64,000 nucleotides of DNA, taken from the NCBI GenBank assembly GCA_026399575.1, contig JAPLQS010000054.1, forward strand, positions 1 to 64,000, written 5' to 3'. Position numbers and translations under genes: made by a program. Source of the stretch: Nitrosospira sp. (GTDB lineage Bacteria; Pseudomonadota; Gammaproteobacteria; Burkholderiales; Nitrosomonadaceae). The notes under the pieces are model-generated. The model was not told where the DNA came from. It did no database searches and saw only the letters and a list, made by a program, of their open reading frames with translations. This document shows positions 17,660-26,861 of the stretch, in pieces. Every line of letters begins with the position of its first letter. The stretch's first letter is position 1.

Positions 17660-18825
17660 CGCTTGCTCAATCCATTCAAGCAGCAATTTCTCAGGTGGTC
17701 GGCACTGGTCCAGTGGTTTTACACGAGCCGCGTTTTGCCGGCAACGAGTGGGCTTATCTCAAAGAATGCCTCGATTCGACTTTCGTCTCTTCAGTGGGTA
17801 AGTTCGTCGATCGTTTCGAAATTGATCTTGCTGCTTACACTGGCGCTAAGCATGCGGTGGCGGTGGTTAATGGCACCGCAGCTTTGCATGTAGCTCTGCG
17901 GCTGGGAGGGGTGCAGCCAGGCGACGAAGTGCTCATTCCTGCACTGACTTTTGTCGCGACTGCCAACGCTGTTGTCTATGGTGGGGCAACGCCGCATTTT
18001 GTCGACAGCGAAGAGTGCACTCTCGGGTTGGATCCCCGGGCGCTACGCGAATATCTGCAAGGTATCACCGATATCGACCAGAAGCAGTGTGTGAATCGCG
18101 CGACTGGTCGCGTGATCCGTGCGTTGGTGCCCATGCACACCTTTGGTCACCCCGTGGATATCGAAGGAACACTTGCCGTCGCTCGGGATTTTCATTTAAC
18201 ACTGGTGGAAGACGCGGCCGAGTCTCTGGGTAGTACTTTCCATGGGCGCCACACTGGTACCTTTGGCCTGATGGGCACGCTCAGCTTCAACGGCAACAAG
18301 ACCATCACCACCGGTGGTGGCGGAGCCATCCTTATCAATGATACGGAGTTAGCCAAGCATGCCAAACACCTGACCACCACCGCCAAGGTGTCTCATCGTT
18401 GGGAGTACCTGCACGATGAAATTGGCTACAATTATCGACTGCCTAATATCAATGCCGCTCTTGGCTGTGCCCAACTTGAACAGCTCCCTGACTTTCTGGC
18501 AGCGAAGCGCCGGATTTTTGAGCGTTACCAGGCTGCATTTGTCGGCGTGCCTCAGGTGCGACTTATTGCCGAACCAGAAGGATGTCACAGCAATTACTGG
18601 CTGCAGACAGTACTGCTGGATGAATCCGCCGCCGGAGAGCGCGATGCAATCTTGGCGACCACCAACGGCGCAGGGTTTATGACCCGCCCTGCTTGGACCC
18701 TGTTGCATCGTCTAGCACCATACCATGCATGCCCGAAGATGGAACTGCCAGTAGCCGAATCGCTGGAACGGCGATTGATCAATCTGCCGAGTAGCGCACA
18801 TCTCGGCATGGAGGGCGCGAGGTGA
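17656..18825 (+). CDS. legC: LegC-family PLP aminotransferase
   Basis: 389 residues, DegT/DnrJ/EryC1/StrS fold. The segment LSFNGNKTITTGGGGA holds the lysine that binds PLP, and HTFGHPVDI plus VEDAAESLGSTFHGRHTG match the LegC subgroup. LegC transfers an amino group to C4 of the 4-keto-6-deoxy sugar on the way to legionaminic acid. ATGA overlap with the upstream SDR and GTGA overlap with the NeuD-like gene show tight coupling. The aminotransferase clade is the best evidence that this operon makes a legionaminate rather than sialic acid. Confidence 0.87.
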   Translation: MTLAQSIQAAISQVVGTGPVVLHEPRFAGNEWAYLKECLDSTFVSSVGKFVDRFEIDLAAYTGAKHAVAVVNGTAALHVALRLGGVQPGDEVLIPALTFVATANAVVYGGATPHFVDSEECTLGLDPRALREYLQGITDIDQKQCVNRATGRVIRALVPMHTFGHPVDIEGTLAVARDFHLTLVEDAAESLGSTFHGRHTGTFGLMGTLSFNGNKTITTGGGGAILINDTELAKHAKHLTTTAKVSHRWEYLHDEIGYNYRLPNINAALGCAQLEQLPDFLAAKRRIFERYQAAFVGVPQVRLIAEPEGCHSNYWLQTVLLDESAAGERDAILATTNGAGFMTRPAWTLLHRLAPYHACPKMELPVAESLERRLINLPSSAHLGMEGAR

Positions 18826-19454
18826 TCAGGGTGCCGATCCTGCTGGTGGGCGCCGGTGGCCACGCCCGCGTTTGTATCGACGTAATCGAACAGGAAGGAC
18901 GTTTTGCCGTAGTCGGGCTGGTGGGTTTGCCCGATGAGGTTGGCACTAAGATCCTTGGCTACCCAGTGCTGGGCACGGATGCCGAATTACCAGACTTGCT
19001 CGGCGGCTCCGCCCATGCCTTGGTTGCTGTTGGTCAGATCAAGACCCCGGAGGCGCGGATGCGTCTATTCGATCTGCTTGAGCAAGGCGGCTGTACGCTG
19101 CCAGCCATCGTGTCGCCGCAAGCCTATGTGTCGGCCCACGCCACAGTGGGGGCGGGCACTATTGTCATGCATGGCGCCATCGTCAATGCCGGAGCGGTGA
19201 TCGGACGCAATTGCATCATCAATAGCCAGTCCCTTGTAGAGCATGACGTTGTGATTGCGGATCATTGCCACATTGCCACTGCGGTTGCGATCAACAGTGG
19301 CGTGCATATTGGTGCGGGTACCTTTATCGGCAGTAATTCCAGCGTGCGACAATGTATCAACATCGGCGAGCATTGCCTCATCGGCATGGGGCAGCGGGTA
19401 CTTGCTGATTGCGAAGCCGGAACCCACATGCCATCAGTAAAAAAATCATCTTGA
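18822..19454 (+). CDS. NeuD/PglD-like hexapeptide acyltransferase (LegH role possible)
   Basis: 210 residues. An N-terminal Rossmann-like part (LLVGAGGHARVCIDVIE) is followed by left-handed beta-helix repeats (ATVGAGTIVMHGAIVNAGA, AINSGVHIGAG), with the catalytic-type His in LVEHDVVI. NeuD and PglD/LegH proteins acetylate sialic acid or the 4-amino sugar nucleotide. In this position LegH (N-acetylation after LegC) is the simplest reading. The start is GTG within GTGA, overlapping legC; a second GTG at 18831 is possible. Confidence 0.8.
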   Translation: MIRVPILLVGAGGHARVCIDVIEQEGRFAVVGLVGLPDEVGTKILGYPVLGTDAELPDLLGGSAHALVAVGQIKTPEARMRLFDLLEQGGCTLPAIVSPQAYVSAHATVGAGTIVMHGAIVNAGAVIGRNCIINSQSLVEHDVVIADHCHIATAVAINSGVHIGAGTFIGSNSSVRQCINIGEHCLIGMGQRVLADCEAGTHMPSVKKSS

Positions 19455-20452
19455 AGACGCTGATTATCGCCGAGGCCGGCGTAAACCATAACGGCGATCT
19501 GGTATTGGCGCGACAATTGATCGATGTGGCCGCCGAGGCTGGTGCCGACCTTGTCAAATTTCAGACTTTCAGCGCGGATCGGTTGGTCACCATACACGCC
19601 GGGAAAGCAGAGTACCAGACCAAGACGACCGACGCCGGCGAATCTCAGCACGCCATGATTCGCCGGCTGGAACTGACACGTGACATGCATGACGCATTGA
19701 TTGTTCATTGTAAATTACGTGGAATCCAGTTTTTCTCCACTGGTTTTGACGTGGAAAGCATCGATCTGCTGGCGGAACTCGGGTTGGATCGCTTCAAGAT
19801 TCCCTCCGGTGAAATTACCAACTTGCCCTATCTGCGGCACGTCGGTCGTTACGGCAAGCCGGTGATTCTCTCCACCGGCATGGCCACCTTGGGTGAGATT
19901 GAGGCGGCACTGGAAGTGCTGGAGCATGCTGGCGTGTCGCGTGACCGCATTACCGTGCTTCACTGCAATACCGAATACCCCACGCCCATGGTCGATGTGA
20001 ATCTGCGCGCCATGCTTGCCATCCGCGATGCCTTCGATGTGACCATAGGCTACTCGGACCATACATCCGGCATCGAGGTGGCGATTGCTGCAGTGACCCT
20101 GGGTGCTGCAGTGATCGAAAAGCATTTCACCCTGGATCGCAACCTGCCCGGCCCAGATCATAAGGCCAGCCTCGAACCTAGTGAGCTCAAGGCAATGGTC
20201 ACGGCGATTCGCAATATCGAGGAAGCTTTAGGTGATGGCATTAAGCGTCTTTCCCCGAGTGAAGCAAAAAATAAACCGATCGTCCGCAAATCCATCGTTG
20301 CGGCGGTACCAATTCGCCAAGGTGAGGTCTTCTCAGCCAGTAATCTCAACACCAAACGCCCCGGTACGGGTATCTCGCCGATGCGCTGGGATGATATCAT
20401 TGGCCGCACTGCGCCTCGCGATTTTGTGGCAGACGAGTTGATTAAGCTATGA
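19451..20452 (+). CDS. legI: LegI/NeuB-family nonulosonic acid synthase
   Basis: About 333 residues. IIAEAGVNHNGDLVLARQL and ADLVKFQTF open the TIM barrel, EKHFTLDRNLPGPDH lines the active site, and the C-terminal antifreeze-like SAF domain covers roughly residues 275-333. The enzyme condenses phosphoenolpyruvate with the 6-carbon amino sugar to give the 9-carbon acid. TTG at 19451, overlapping the upstream stop as TTGA, is preferred; another TTG lies at 19409 inside the upstream gene. The next gene overlaps as ATGA. Confidence 0.87.
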   Translation: MKTLIIAEAGVNHNGDLVLARQLIDVAAEAGADLVKFQTFSADRLVTIHAGKAEYQTKTTDAGESQHAMIRRLELTRDMHDALIVHCKLRGIQFFSTGFDVESIDLLAELGLDRFKIPSGEITNLPYLRHVGRYGKPVILSTGMATLGEIEAALEVLEHAGVSRDRITVLHCNTEYPTPMVDVNLRAMLAIRDAFDVTIGYSDHTSGIEVAIAAVTLGAAVIEKHFTLDRNLPGPDHKASLEPSELKAMVTAIRNIEEALGDGIKRLSPSEAKNKPIVRKSIVAAVPIRQGEVFSASNLNTKRPGTGISPMRWDDIIGRTAPRDFVADELIKL

Positions 20453-21612
20453 CTCGCAAGATTTGTGTCGTCACCGGTACTCGTGCCGAATACGGCTTGC
20501 TACGCTGGGTGATGGAAGGCATTCGCGAGACGCCGGGTCTCGATCTGCAGATAATCGTTACTGGCATGCATCTTTCGCCGGAATTCGGCCTCACCTACCG
20601 CGAGATCGAGAAGGACGGGTTCCTCATCGACCATAAAGTAGAGATGCTGCTCAGTTCCGATAGTCCGACGGGATTGGCCAAGTCCATGGGGTTGGGATTG
20701 ATCGGTTTTGGCGATGCCTTGCAGCAACTCCATCCGGACTTGATGCTGGTACTGGGTGACAGGTTCGAGATTTTTTCTGCTGTTGCTGCTGCCATGTTTG
20801 CTCGCATTCCGGTGGTGCACCTTCACGGGGGTGAAGCCACCGAGGGGCTCATTGATGAGCCTATTCGCCATTCTGTAACCAAGATGTCTCACCTGCATTT
20901 TGTAGCCGCGGAAAAATACAGGAGAAGAGTAATCCAGTTGGGGGAGCATCCAGACCGGGTGTTTTTGGTGGGCGGACTCGGCATCGACAATATCAAGAAA
21001 CTGACTCTGCTCGACCGCCCGACGCTGGAAGCCTCTCTCGGATTTGGACTGGGAGTCAGGAACCTTCTGATTACTTTTCATCCGGTGACTCTGGAAAATG
21101 CGACTTCTGCTCAGCAAATGGCAGAGCTGCTCGCAGCCCTGGAAAAACTAGAGGACACGCACCTAATTTTCACCATGCCCAACGCCGATACCGACAGTCG
21201 TGTATTGCTTGACATGGTAGAGCAATTCGTTACTAGTCATGCCAATACCCGTGCCTATACGTCTTTGGGTCAGTTGCGTTATCTCTCCTGCATCCAGCAT
21301 GTCGATGCCGTAGTAGGTAACTCTTCCAGCGGCTTGACCGAAGTGCCGAGCTTTGCTAAAGGTACGATAAATATCGGCGACCGGCAGCGGGGGCGTCTCA
21401 AGGCGGAGAGCGTGATTGATTGCGTGCCGGAGCAGACAGCCATTGCCGCTGCACTGGCGCAGCTTTATTCGCCGGCATTTCAGACAAAGCTCAAGGCTGT
21501 TCGTAATCCCTACGGCGATGGCGGCGCGAGTAACCGAGTGGTGGAAACACTGGCAAAGATTCCGCTGGAAGGTATCATAAAAAAACGTTTCTTTGATTTG
21601 CCGGAACTATGA
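20449..21612 (+). CDS. legG: LegG/NeuC-family hydrolysing UDP-sugar 2-epimerase
   Basis: 387 residues, GT-B-like epimerase_2 fold. VVTGTRAEYGLL at the N-terminus, LVLGDRFEIF, HLHGGEATEGLIDE, and VVGNSSSGLTEVPSF match NeuC/LegG. It releases UDP (or GDP) and inverts C2 to give the free amino sugar that LegI uses. The pairing with LegC rather than a lone NeuB/NeuC supports the legionaminate reading, though NeuC and LegG are hard to separate by motif. Confidence 0.87.
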   Translation: MTRKICVVTGTRAEYGLLRWVMEGIRETPGLDLQIIVTGMHLSPEFGLTYREIEKDGFLIDHKVEMLLSSDSPTGLAKSMGLGLIGFGDALQQLHPDLMLVLGDRFEIFSAVAAAMFARIPVVHLHGGEATEGLIDEPIRHSVTKMSHLHFVAAEKYRRRVIQLGEHPDRVFLVGGLGIDNIKKLTLLDRPTLEASLGFGLGVRNLLITFHPVTLENATSAQQMAELLAALEKLEDTHLIFTMPNADTDSRVLLDMVEQFVTSHANTRAYTSLGQLRYLSCIQHVDAVVGNSSSGLTEVPSFAKGTINIGDRQRGRLKAESVIDCVPEQTAIAAALAQLYSPAFQTKLKAVRNPYGDGGASNRVVETLAKIPLEGIIKKRFFDLPEL

Positions 21613-22490
21613 GAATTGTTTTCATTGGTGCAGTAGAATTTTCTCGCAGCGCTCTGAATCGGCTTATTGAAATTCAAGCTGATTTAGTTGGGGTCTGTAC
21701 TCTGCAGGAATCCAGTGTTAACGCCGATCACAGCGACCTCAGTATTATTTGCGAGTCCAGCGGCATCCCTTGGATATACTCGCCGGACATCAATTCGGAA
21801 GAGACCCTTCAATGGGTGTCCGGCAAACGGCCCGATGTCATTTTTTGTTTTGGCTGGTCAAGGTTGCTTCGAGAGAAGCTATTAAAGCTAGCGCCGCTGG
21901 GTGTGGTTGGCTTCCACCCTGCAGCTTTGCCAGCTAATCGAGGCAGACACCCCATCATCTGGGCACTGGTACTCGGTTTGAAGGAAACGGCATCAACCTT
22001 CTTTTTCATGGATGAAGGGGCAGACCGTGGAGATATTCTTTCTCAGGAAAGGGTTGAGATCGAAGATGAGGACAATGCAACTACACTTTATGAAAAGGTC
22101 ACTCTTTCTGCCTTGAGCCAAATCCAGGCATTTGTACCTCGCTTAGCCTCAGGCTCATTTTCTAGGGTGGCGCAGGATCATCTGCATGCCAATACTTGGC
22201 GGAAAAGGGAGAGAGCAGATGGACAGATAGATTGGAGAATGTCCGCGCATAGCATCCATAACCTTGTCCGTGCTTTGACTAAGCCTTATGTTGGCGCGCA
22301 TTTTCTTTATCAGGACCGGGAATTCAAAGTCTGGGATACAAAACTGGTGATGGATGTGCCGCAAAATATTGAGCCGGGAAAAATCATTGAGGTTGACGAT
22401 AATGGGCCTGTAGTACGATGTGGCGAGTTGGGCATCCGGTTGTTGAAGACTGAGCCATTGTTCAGACCTGCCCTCGGAGAATACCTATGA
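21609..22490 (+). CDS. Sugar N-formyltransferase (methionyl-tRNA formyltransferase fold)
   Basis: 293 residues. The catalytic segment reads GFHPAALPANRGRHPIIWAL, the HPSLLP-like motif of N10-formyl-tetrahydrofolate-dependent formyltransferases, with IWAL and the Asp of EGADRGDIL also in place. Close relatives (ArnA N-domain, VioF, FdtF) formylate amino sugars. Here it lies between LegG and a PIG-L deacetylase with 4-base overlaps on both sides, so an N-formyl group on the nonulosonate is likely. It is distinct from the shorter formyltransferase at 39953-40678. Confidence 0.85.
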   Translation: MRIVFIGAVEFSRSALNRLIEIQADLVGVCTLQESSVNADHSDLSIICESSGIPWIYSPDINSEETLQWVSGKRPDVIFCFGWSRLLREKLLKLAPLGVVGFHPAALPANRGRHPIIWALVLGLKETASTFFFMDEGADRGDILSQERVEIEDEDNATTLYEKVTLSALSQIQAFVPRLASGSFSRVAQDHLHANTWRKRERADGQIDWRMSAHSIHNLVRALTKPYVGAHFLYQDREFKVWDTKLVMDVPQNIEPGKIIEVDDNGPVVRCGELGIRLLKTEPLFRPALGEYL

Positions 22491-23149
22491 GAACTCTAGT
22501 TATCGCACCTCATCCCGATGACGAAATCCTTGGTTGTGGCGGCACCTTGCTGCGCCGCAAAGCTGAAGGTGTGAAGTTAGGCTGGTTGATAGTCACAGGC
22601 ATATCCGAGCAAACTGGTTGGTCGGCAGTACGGGTTCGGCAACGAGATGTGGAGATTGCCAAAGTCGCCAAGTTGGTTGGTTTCAGCGAAGTCTTCAACC
22701 TGCGCTTGCCTACTGCGCATTTGGACAGTTTACCTATGGCCGACCTAGTCGATCAGTTTTCCGCCATATTCAAATCTTTTCAACCTGATGAGGTGCTCTT
22801 GCCGCATCGCGCGGATGCCCATACCGACCATCGGGTGGTGTTTGACGTAGCATCAGCGTGTACCAAGTGGTTTCGATATCCTTCCGTGCGGCGTGTGCTG
22901 GCGTACGAAACGATATCCGAGACCGGGTTTGGTCTTGATGCAGACTGCACCTTTTATCCTAATGTTTTTATTGATATCAGTAATTTCTTGGAACGCAAGC
23001 TGGAAGTAATGTCGATCTATCAGTCTGAGCTAGGAACTTTCCCCTTTCCACGGAGTGTCCAGGCTATCCAGGCTCTGGCTACCTTGCGTGGCGCAACCTC
23101 TGGGTTTATGGCGGCAGAGGCGTTTCAACTGTTGCGAGAGCGGCAGTAA
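22487..23149 (+). CDS. PIG-L/LmbE-family N-deacetylase
   Basis: 220 residues starting MRTLVIAPHPDDEILGCGG, where PHPDDE supplies zinc ligands and the catalytic Asp; HTDHR supplies a further His. PIG-L enzymes remove N-acetyl groups from GlcNAc-type sugars. In this operon it probably removes an acetyl so that the overlapping formyltransferase can act, or makes a free amine. A second family member with the same opening is in the Pse operon (42830-43513). Confidence 0.87.
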   Translation: MRTLVIAPHPDDEILGCGGTLLRRKAEGVKLGWLIVTGISEQTGWSAVRVRQRDVEIAKVAKLVGFSEVFNLRLPTAHLDSLPMADLVDQFSAIFKSFQPDEVLLPHRADAHTDHRVVFDVASACTKWFRYPSVRRVLAYETISETGFGLDADCTFYPNVFIDISNFLERKLEVMSIYQSELGTFPFPRSVQAIQALATLRGATSGFMAAEAFQLLRERQ

Positions 23150-23181
23150 TCAGTGGGTGTATAAACTTGACCAAAGAATGT

Positions 23182-24231
23182 ATGAAAAGTGACGCGCAAA
23201 ATAAAGACTGGCGAAAGGCTTTGCTTCCATTTAATGCCACTTTGCGGCAGGCCATCCACAATCTGGATGAAGCGGCCCTGCAGATTTTGCTAATTATTTC
23301 TCCTGATGGAACGTTGATTGGCACGCTCACCGATGGGGATATTCGGCGCGGTCTGTTGCGCGGACTGGACTTGAACAGTTCTATCGAATCACTAATCCAC
23401 CGCGAACCGTTGGTTGTACCGCCGCAGTTGGATCGCGACACAGTGCTTCAATTAATGCATGCCAATAAAGTTCACCAGTTGCCGGTAGTTGGTGAAGACC
23501 GACGCGTTGTGGGACTGCACGTGTGGGATGAACTTATGATTCCTGGAAAGCGTTCTAATTTGATGGTGATTATGGCCGGTGGCCAAGGCACTCGATTGCG
23601 CCCCCATACTGAAAACTGTCCCAAGCCGCTGCTGCCGATAGCGGGTAGGCCGATGCTGGAACACATCATCGAGCGAGCCAAGGGAGAGGGGTTCGAACAC
23701 TTTGTGTTGGCCATCCATTATCTTGGCCATATGATCGAAGATTATTTTGGAGATGGCGGTCGCTGGCAGGTGAAAATCGATTACCTGCGCGAAGAGTCAC
23801 CACTGGGAACAGCAGGGGCCATTGGTTTGCTGAACCCACGTCCCGATGTCCCATTTCTGGTTACTAATGGGGATGTCCTAACCGATATCCACTACGGTGA
23901 ACTTCTCGATTTTCACTGTCGCCATAGTGCGTCAGCCACAATGGCAGTGCGCCTGCATGAGTGGCAGCATCCATTTGGTGTCGTCCGAACCAAGGGAGTC
24001 GACATCATCGGATTTGAAGAAAAACCTGTCACCCGAAGCCATATCAATGCTGGTATCTACGTGCTGGAACCCGGCGCCCCGGATGTCCTGAATACCGGCG
24101 AACACTGTGATATGCCTACGCTATTCAGTCGCCTGCAGGAGCGTGCTGCACGAATCATCGTCTATCCGATGCATGAACCCTGGCTGGATGTGGGACGTGT
24201 AGATGATCTAGAGCGGGCACAGGCAAGGTGA
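23182..24231 (+). CDS. ptmE: CBS-domain sugar-1-phosphate nucleotidyltransferase (PtmE-like)
   Basis: 349 residues from ATG 23182 (TTG 23167 is also in frame). Two CBS domains cover about residues 15-110 (GTLTDGDIRRGLLRG; HQLPVVG), followed by a nucleotidyltransferase domain with MAGGQGTRLRPHTENCPKP. This layout is that of Campylobacter PtmE, which activates GlcN-1-P with GTP in the GDP-based legionaminic acid route. PtmA and PtmF, the partners making GlcN-1-P from Fru-6-P, are not in the window. It ends the 16.6-24.2 kb operon. Confidence 0.8.
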   Translation: MKSDAQNKDWRKALLPFNATLRQAIHNLDEAALQILLIISPDGTLIGTLTDGDIRRGLLRGLDLNSSIESLIHREPLVVPPQLDRDTVLQLMHANKVHQLPVVGEDRRVVGLHVWDELMIPGKRSNLMVIMAGGQGTRLRPHTENCPKPLLPIAGRPMLEHIIERAKGEGFEHFVLAIHYLGHMIEDYFGDGGRWQVKIDYLREESPLGTAGAIGLLNPRPDVPFLVTNGDVLTDIHYGELLDFHCRHSASATMAVRLHEWQHPFGVVRTKGVDIIGFEEKPVTRSHINAGIYVLEPGAPDVLNTGEHCDMPTLFSRLQERAARIIVYPMHEPWLDVGRVDDLERAQAR

Positions 24232-24341
24232 TCAGGTCACCCGGAATCCTCCCTTCCGAATGAAGGCCTTGGAGAAGAGCAAGTGGTTCGCCGTCTTATT
24301 TCGAAAGTTCTCGGACTAATTGGGTGTGCCCTAGTATCTAG

Positions 24342-24425
24342 CTGTACGACGACTACGACAAACACCGTCCACGCATGGCCATGGGCGGGGCCACACCCAA
24401 GCAGCGGATGGCCATGGCCGCGTAA
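24342..24425 (+). pseudogene. Transposase integrase-core C-terminal scrap
   Basis: One frame reads LYDDYDKHRPRMAMGGATP and a few more residues before TAA, like the YNxxRPHxxLGG(x)TP end of IS3/IS481-type DDE integrases. Nothing else of the element remains. It lies immediately before the AT-rich GMC oxidoreductase gene and marks the boundary where base composition changes. Confidence 0.4.
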
Positions 24426-24466
24426 CTCTACTTCTACCTCCCGCCAAAAAGTGGGAGGATTACCCC

Positions 24467-25954
24467 ATGATCAAAAAAACAGTTTTGGTAGTAGGTGGCG
24501 GGACGGCAGGACTAACGATTGCAAATAATCTCCAAGATTATTTTAATGTTGTTGTTATAGAAAAAAGCAAATACAAAAAATATCCTCCCATTTATAGAGT
24601 CCCCCTGCTTATCGGTCTGCTCTATAGAAAAAAGACACTAAAATACATACTAAAAAGAGAGCTCCTTCTAGCAAATGGGAGGCGCATACCATTCTTTGAG
24701 TCAAATGTCCTAGGCGGGGCATCGGTTATAAATGGATGCGTTCACACAATTGGATCCAAGTCAATTTGGAACAATGTCCTGAGCAACTTCGATTCTGATT
24801 ATCACGAACTGATCGATAGCTACAATAAGCTATATACAACTCATCAGGGTGAGAATAATAAAATTAACTTGATGCTCGCCCCGCAAAATGAAATTGACAT
24901 GGCGTTCATTCTGGCGCTGAATAATAATTTGGTGCCCACTGGAGATATGAACTTTTCCGATGGAGAAAATTGCGGCCCAATTTACGATACTACCAAGGGA
25001 TTTTTCAGATCATCGGTTCTATCTCTCATACAAAAAAAAGGATTTGAAGTATCTTCAAGCGAAGTCGTCAAGCGGGTTTTGTTCGAAAATGGCAACAACG
25101 CTGTCGGTGTTGAGACCGATAAAAGAATTATAAAATCGGACTATGTCATATTATGTGGTGGGGTTATAGGCACATGCCGCCTACTTTTGCGGGAAAAGAA
25201 AGATAAAGAAGCGGTCAATCACTTTAGACTTCTAGATATTGGGCGCGGGGTGCAAGACCATACGAATCTAAGGGTAAATGTAACAACTAAAACAGATATA
25301 GGCTCACTAAATGAGGTGTTTCGGAGTTTTCGAAAGAGACTGTCGATATTTGTCAATCATTTTTCCGGAAGACATACTTTGATGGTGGGCACAGGAGCAA
25401 CCTCTGGTGTTCATCTAGATCTTAATGGAGATGGAAAAGTAGATACGAGAATTCATGTGGTCCAATTCTCCGAAACAGGTAGACATGGTAGTGATGGTAA
25501 ATATTTTTTTGACAAACCAGGATTTTCGCTCTCTATTACTCCAATCCACCCGGCATCTCGAGGGGTAATCGAGTTGTCCGGAGGGGATGTGACAGTAGAT
25601 CCAATGTACCTATCGAATGATGAAGATATTGAAATTCTAAAATTATCCTTAGGTTATTGCTTAAAACTTCTTCGTAGCGAGCCTATGTGTTCTTTTGTGG
25701 AAGAAATAGTAAGCGAACATTTGATAGAGAGTGACCCGGAAAAATATATTAATGAAAATATCTATAGCGGCCACCACCTAATTGGAGGAACCCACGACGC
25801 AATAGATAAAGATTTTAATATTAAGGGAGTGAGTGGATTGTATGTGTGCGACGCTAGCCTCCTTAAAGAATACCCAGCAAGCAATATTCATTCCTCGGTT
25901 GTCTTGATTTCTGATATCTTTTCTAAACGATTTATTTCGAAGAATTCATCGTGA
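24467..25954 (+). CDS. GMC-type FAD-dependent oxidoreductase
   Basis: 495 residues. The dinucleotide-binding motif VLVVGGGTAGLTIANNL is at residues 5-21. LGGASVINGCVH fits the GMC signature (GGSSxxNG), and HHLIGGTHDAIDKDFNIKG with GLYVCDASLLKEYPASN fits the C-terminal GMC end with the active-site His. GMC enzymes oxidise alcohols to aldehydes or ketones. The gene is much AT-richer than the legionaminate operon and follows a transposase scrap, so it was probably acquired separately. Its substrate may be a sugar, given the aminotransferase and CMP-transferase downstream (inference). Start has GGGAGG about 9 bases before. Confidence 0.8.
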   Translation: MIKKTVLVVGGGTAGLTIANNLQDYFNVVVIEKSKYKKYPPIYRVPLLIGLLYRKKTLKYILKRELLLANGRRIPFFESNVLGGASVINGCVHTIGSKSIWNNVLSNFDSDYHELIDSYNKLYTTHQGENNKINLMLAPQNEIDMAFILALNNNLVPTGDMNFSDGENCGPIYDTTKGFFRSSVLSLIQKKGFEVSSSEVVKRVLFENGNNAVGVETDKRIIKSDYVILCGGVIGTCRLLLREKKDKEAVNHFRLLDIGRGVQDHTNLRVNVTTKTDIGSLNEVFRSFRKRLSIFVNHFSGRHTLMVGTGATSGVHLDLNGDGKVDTRIHVVQFSETGRHGSDGKYFFDKPGFSLSITPIHPASRGVIELSGGDVTVDPMYLSNDEDIEILKLSLGYCLKLLRSEPMCSFVEEIVSEHLIESDPEKYINENIYSGHHLIGGTHDAIDKDFNIKGVSGLYVCDASLLKEYPASNIHSSVVLISDIFSKRFISKNSS

Positions 25955-26061
25955 TTATGTTTATTCATCGTAGAATTACTTCCGTTCAATAAACTCTACT
26001 TCAAATCAGATCAAGTTCCCGAGGAAGCGGATGCGTCCGCAGTTCGGTATGAAAGGTTTCG

Positions 26062-26220
26062 GTGCAGGCCTGTCTGGGTCCGGTAGGTATAGCGAAGAAC
26101 AAAATCGAAGAGGTGCGGCGGCTGATGCTGCTCCTCCAGGCAACTTTCAATCAGAAACTACTCTACTTCTTCGCAGAACAGAACGCTAGGAAGATGCTCA
26201 TTCAGCACGTGAATCTTTGA
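26062..26220 (+). other. Short unassigned reading frame in the 25955-26221 gap
   Basis: A GTG-started frame of 52 codons (KNKIEEVRRLMLLLQATF in the middle) ends one base before the methyltransferase pseudogene. It matches no family I recognise and could be the tail of a deleted gene. The rest of the gap holds nothing recognisable. Confidence 0.2.
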
Positions 26221-26221
26221 C

Positions 26222-26860
26222 ATGACAACATACAAGACCTGTACGGAATACTGGCTGGACCCTAAAACCGACGCATTTCGGGGCGAGTTTGAGGCGATGT
26301 ACCGGGATATAGCGGATCCTTGGGGCTGTGAGGCAGGTAAGTCCTCACTCAACAACCAAATATTCATGGACATCATCTTCAATAGCAATCGGCGTTTCGA
26401 CAGAATTTTAGATATTGGCTGTGGTCTGGGAGGATTGCTGAATAAAATCAAGATGCGAAACCAGGGGGGGTATGTGTTGGGCCTGGATGTTTCGCTGACT
26501 GCAATTGAAAAAGCAAAGGAGCGCTATCCTGGTTTGAATTTCGACTGTCGGAACATTTTGAAAGATGAGTTTAAGGAGGATAACTTCGATCTGGTCGTTC
26601 TCTCCGAGGTGCTCTAGTACATATTGGATGACCTGCCAACTTTTTTTACCCGAGTTTCGAGCATGATGTCGGCTACCGGTTCTCTGGCGATTCATCAATA
26701 TTTTCCGGCAGACCAGCGCTTCGGCAGGGAATTAATCGAGGGTTTGCCTGGGTTTCTGAATTTTATGGAAGGTCGAGCGGATTTATCAAGGCAGCATATG
26801 TATACAAGCCATCATCACGATGGCGTTGTGTTTCTATCCACTTTTCAAAAGGAAGAATAG
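26222..26860 (+). pseudogene. SAM-dependent methyltransferase broken by an in-frame TAG
   Basis: Two stretches in the same frame, 26222-26617 and 26621-26860, are separated only by TAG at 26615-26617. Together they make a 211-residue class I methyltransferase with ILDIGCGLGGLLNKI (SAM motif I), VLGLDVSLTAIEKAK and NFDLVVLSEVL-stop-YILDDL. A Trp codon TGG changed to TAG is the simplest origin. The C-terminal half still reads cleanly, so the lesion is recent or a sequence error. It ends one base before the KdnA-like gene. Confidence 0.8.
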
Positions 26861-26861
26861 T

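Noticed and set aside
24283-24528. 81-codon frame with a lipoprotein-like start
   Set aside because: It runs through a transposase scrap in another frame and into the GMC gene; base pattern is not coding in this frame.
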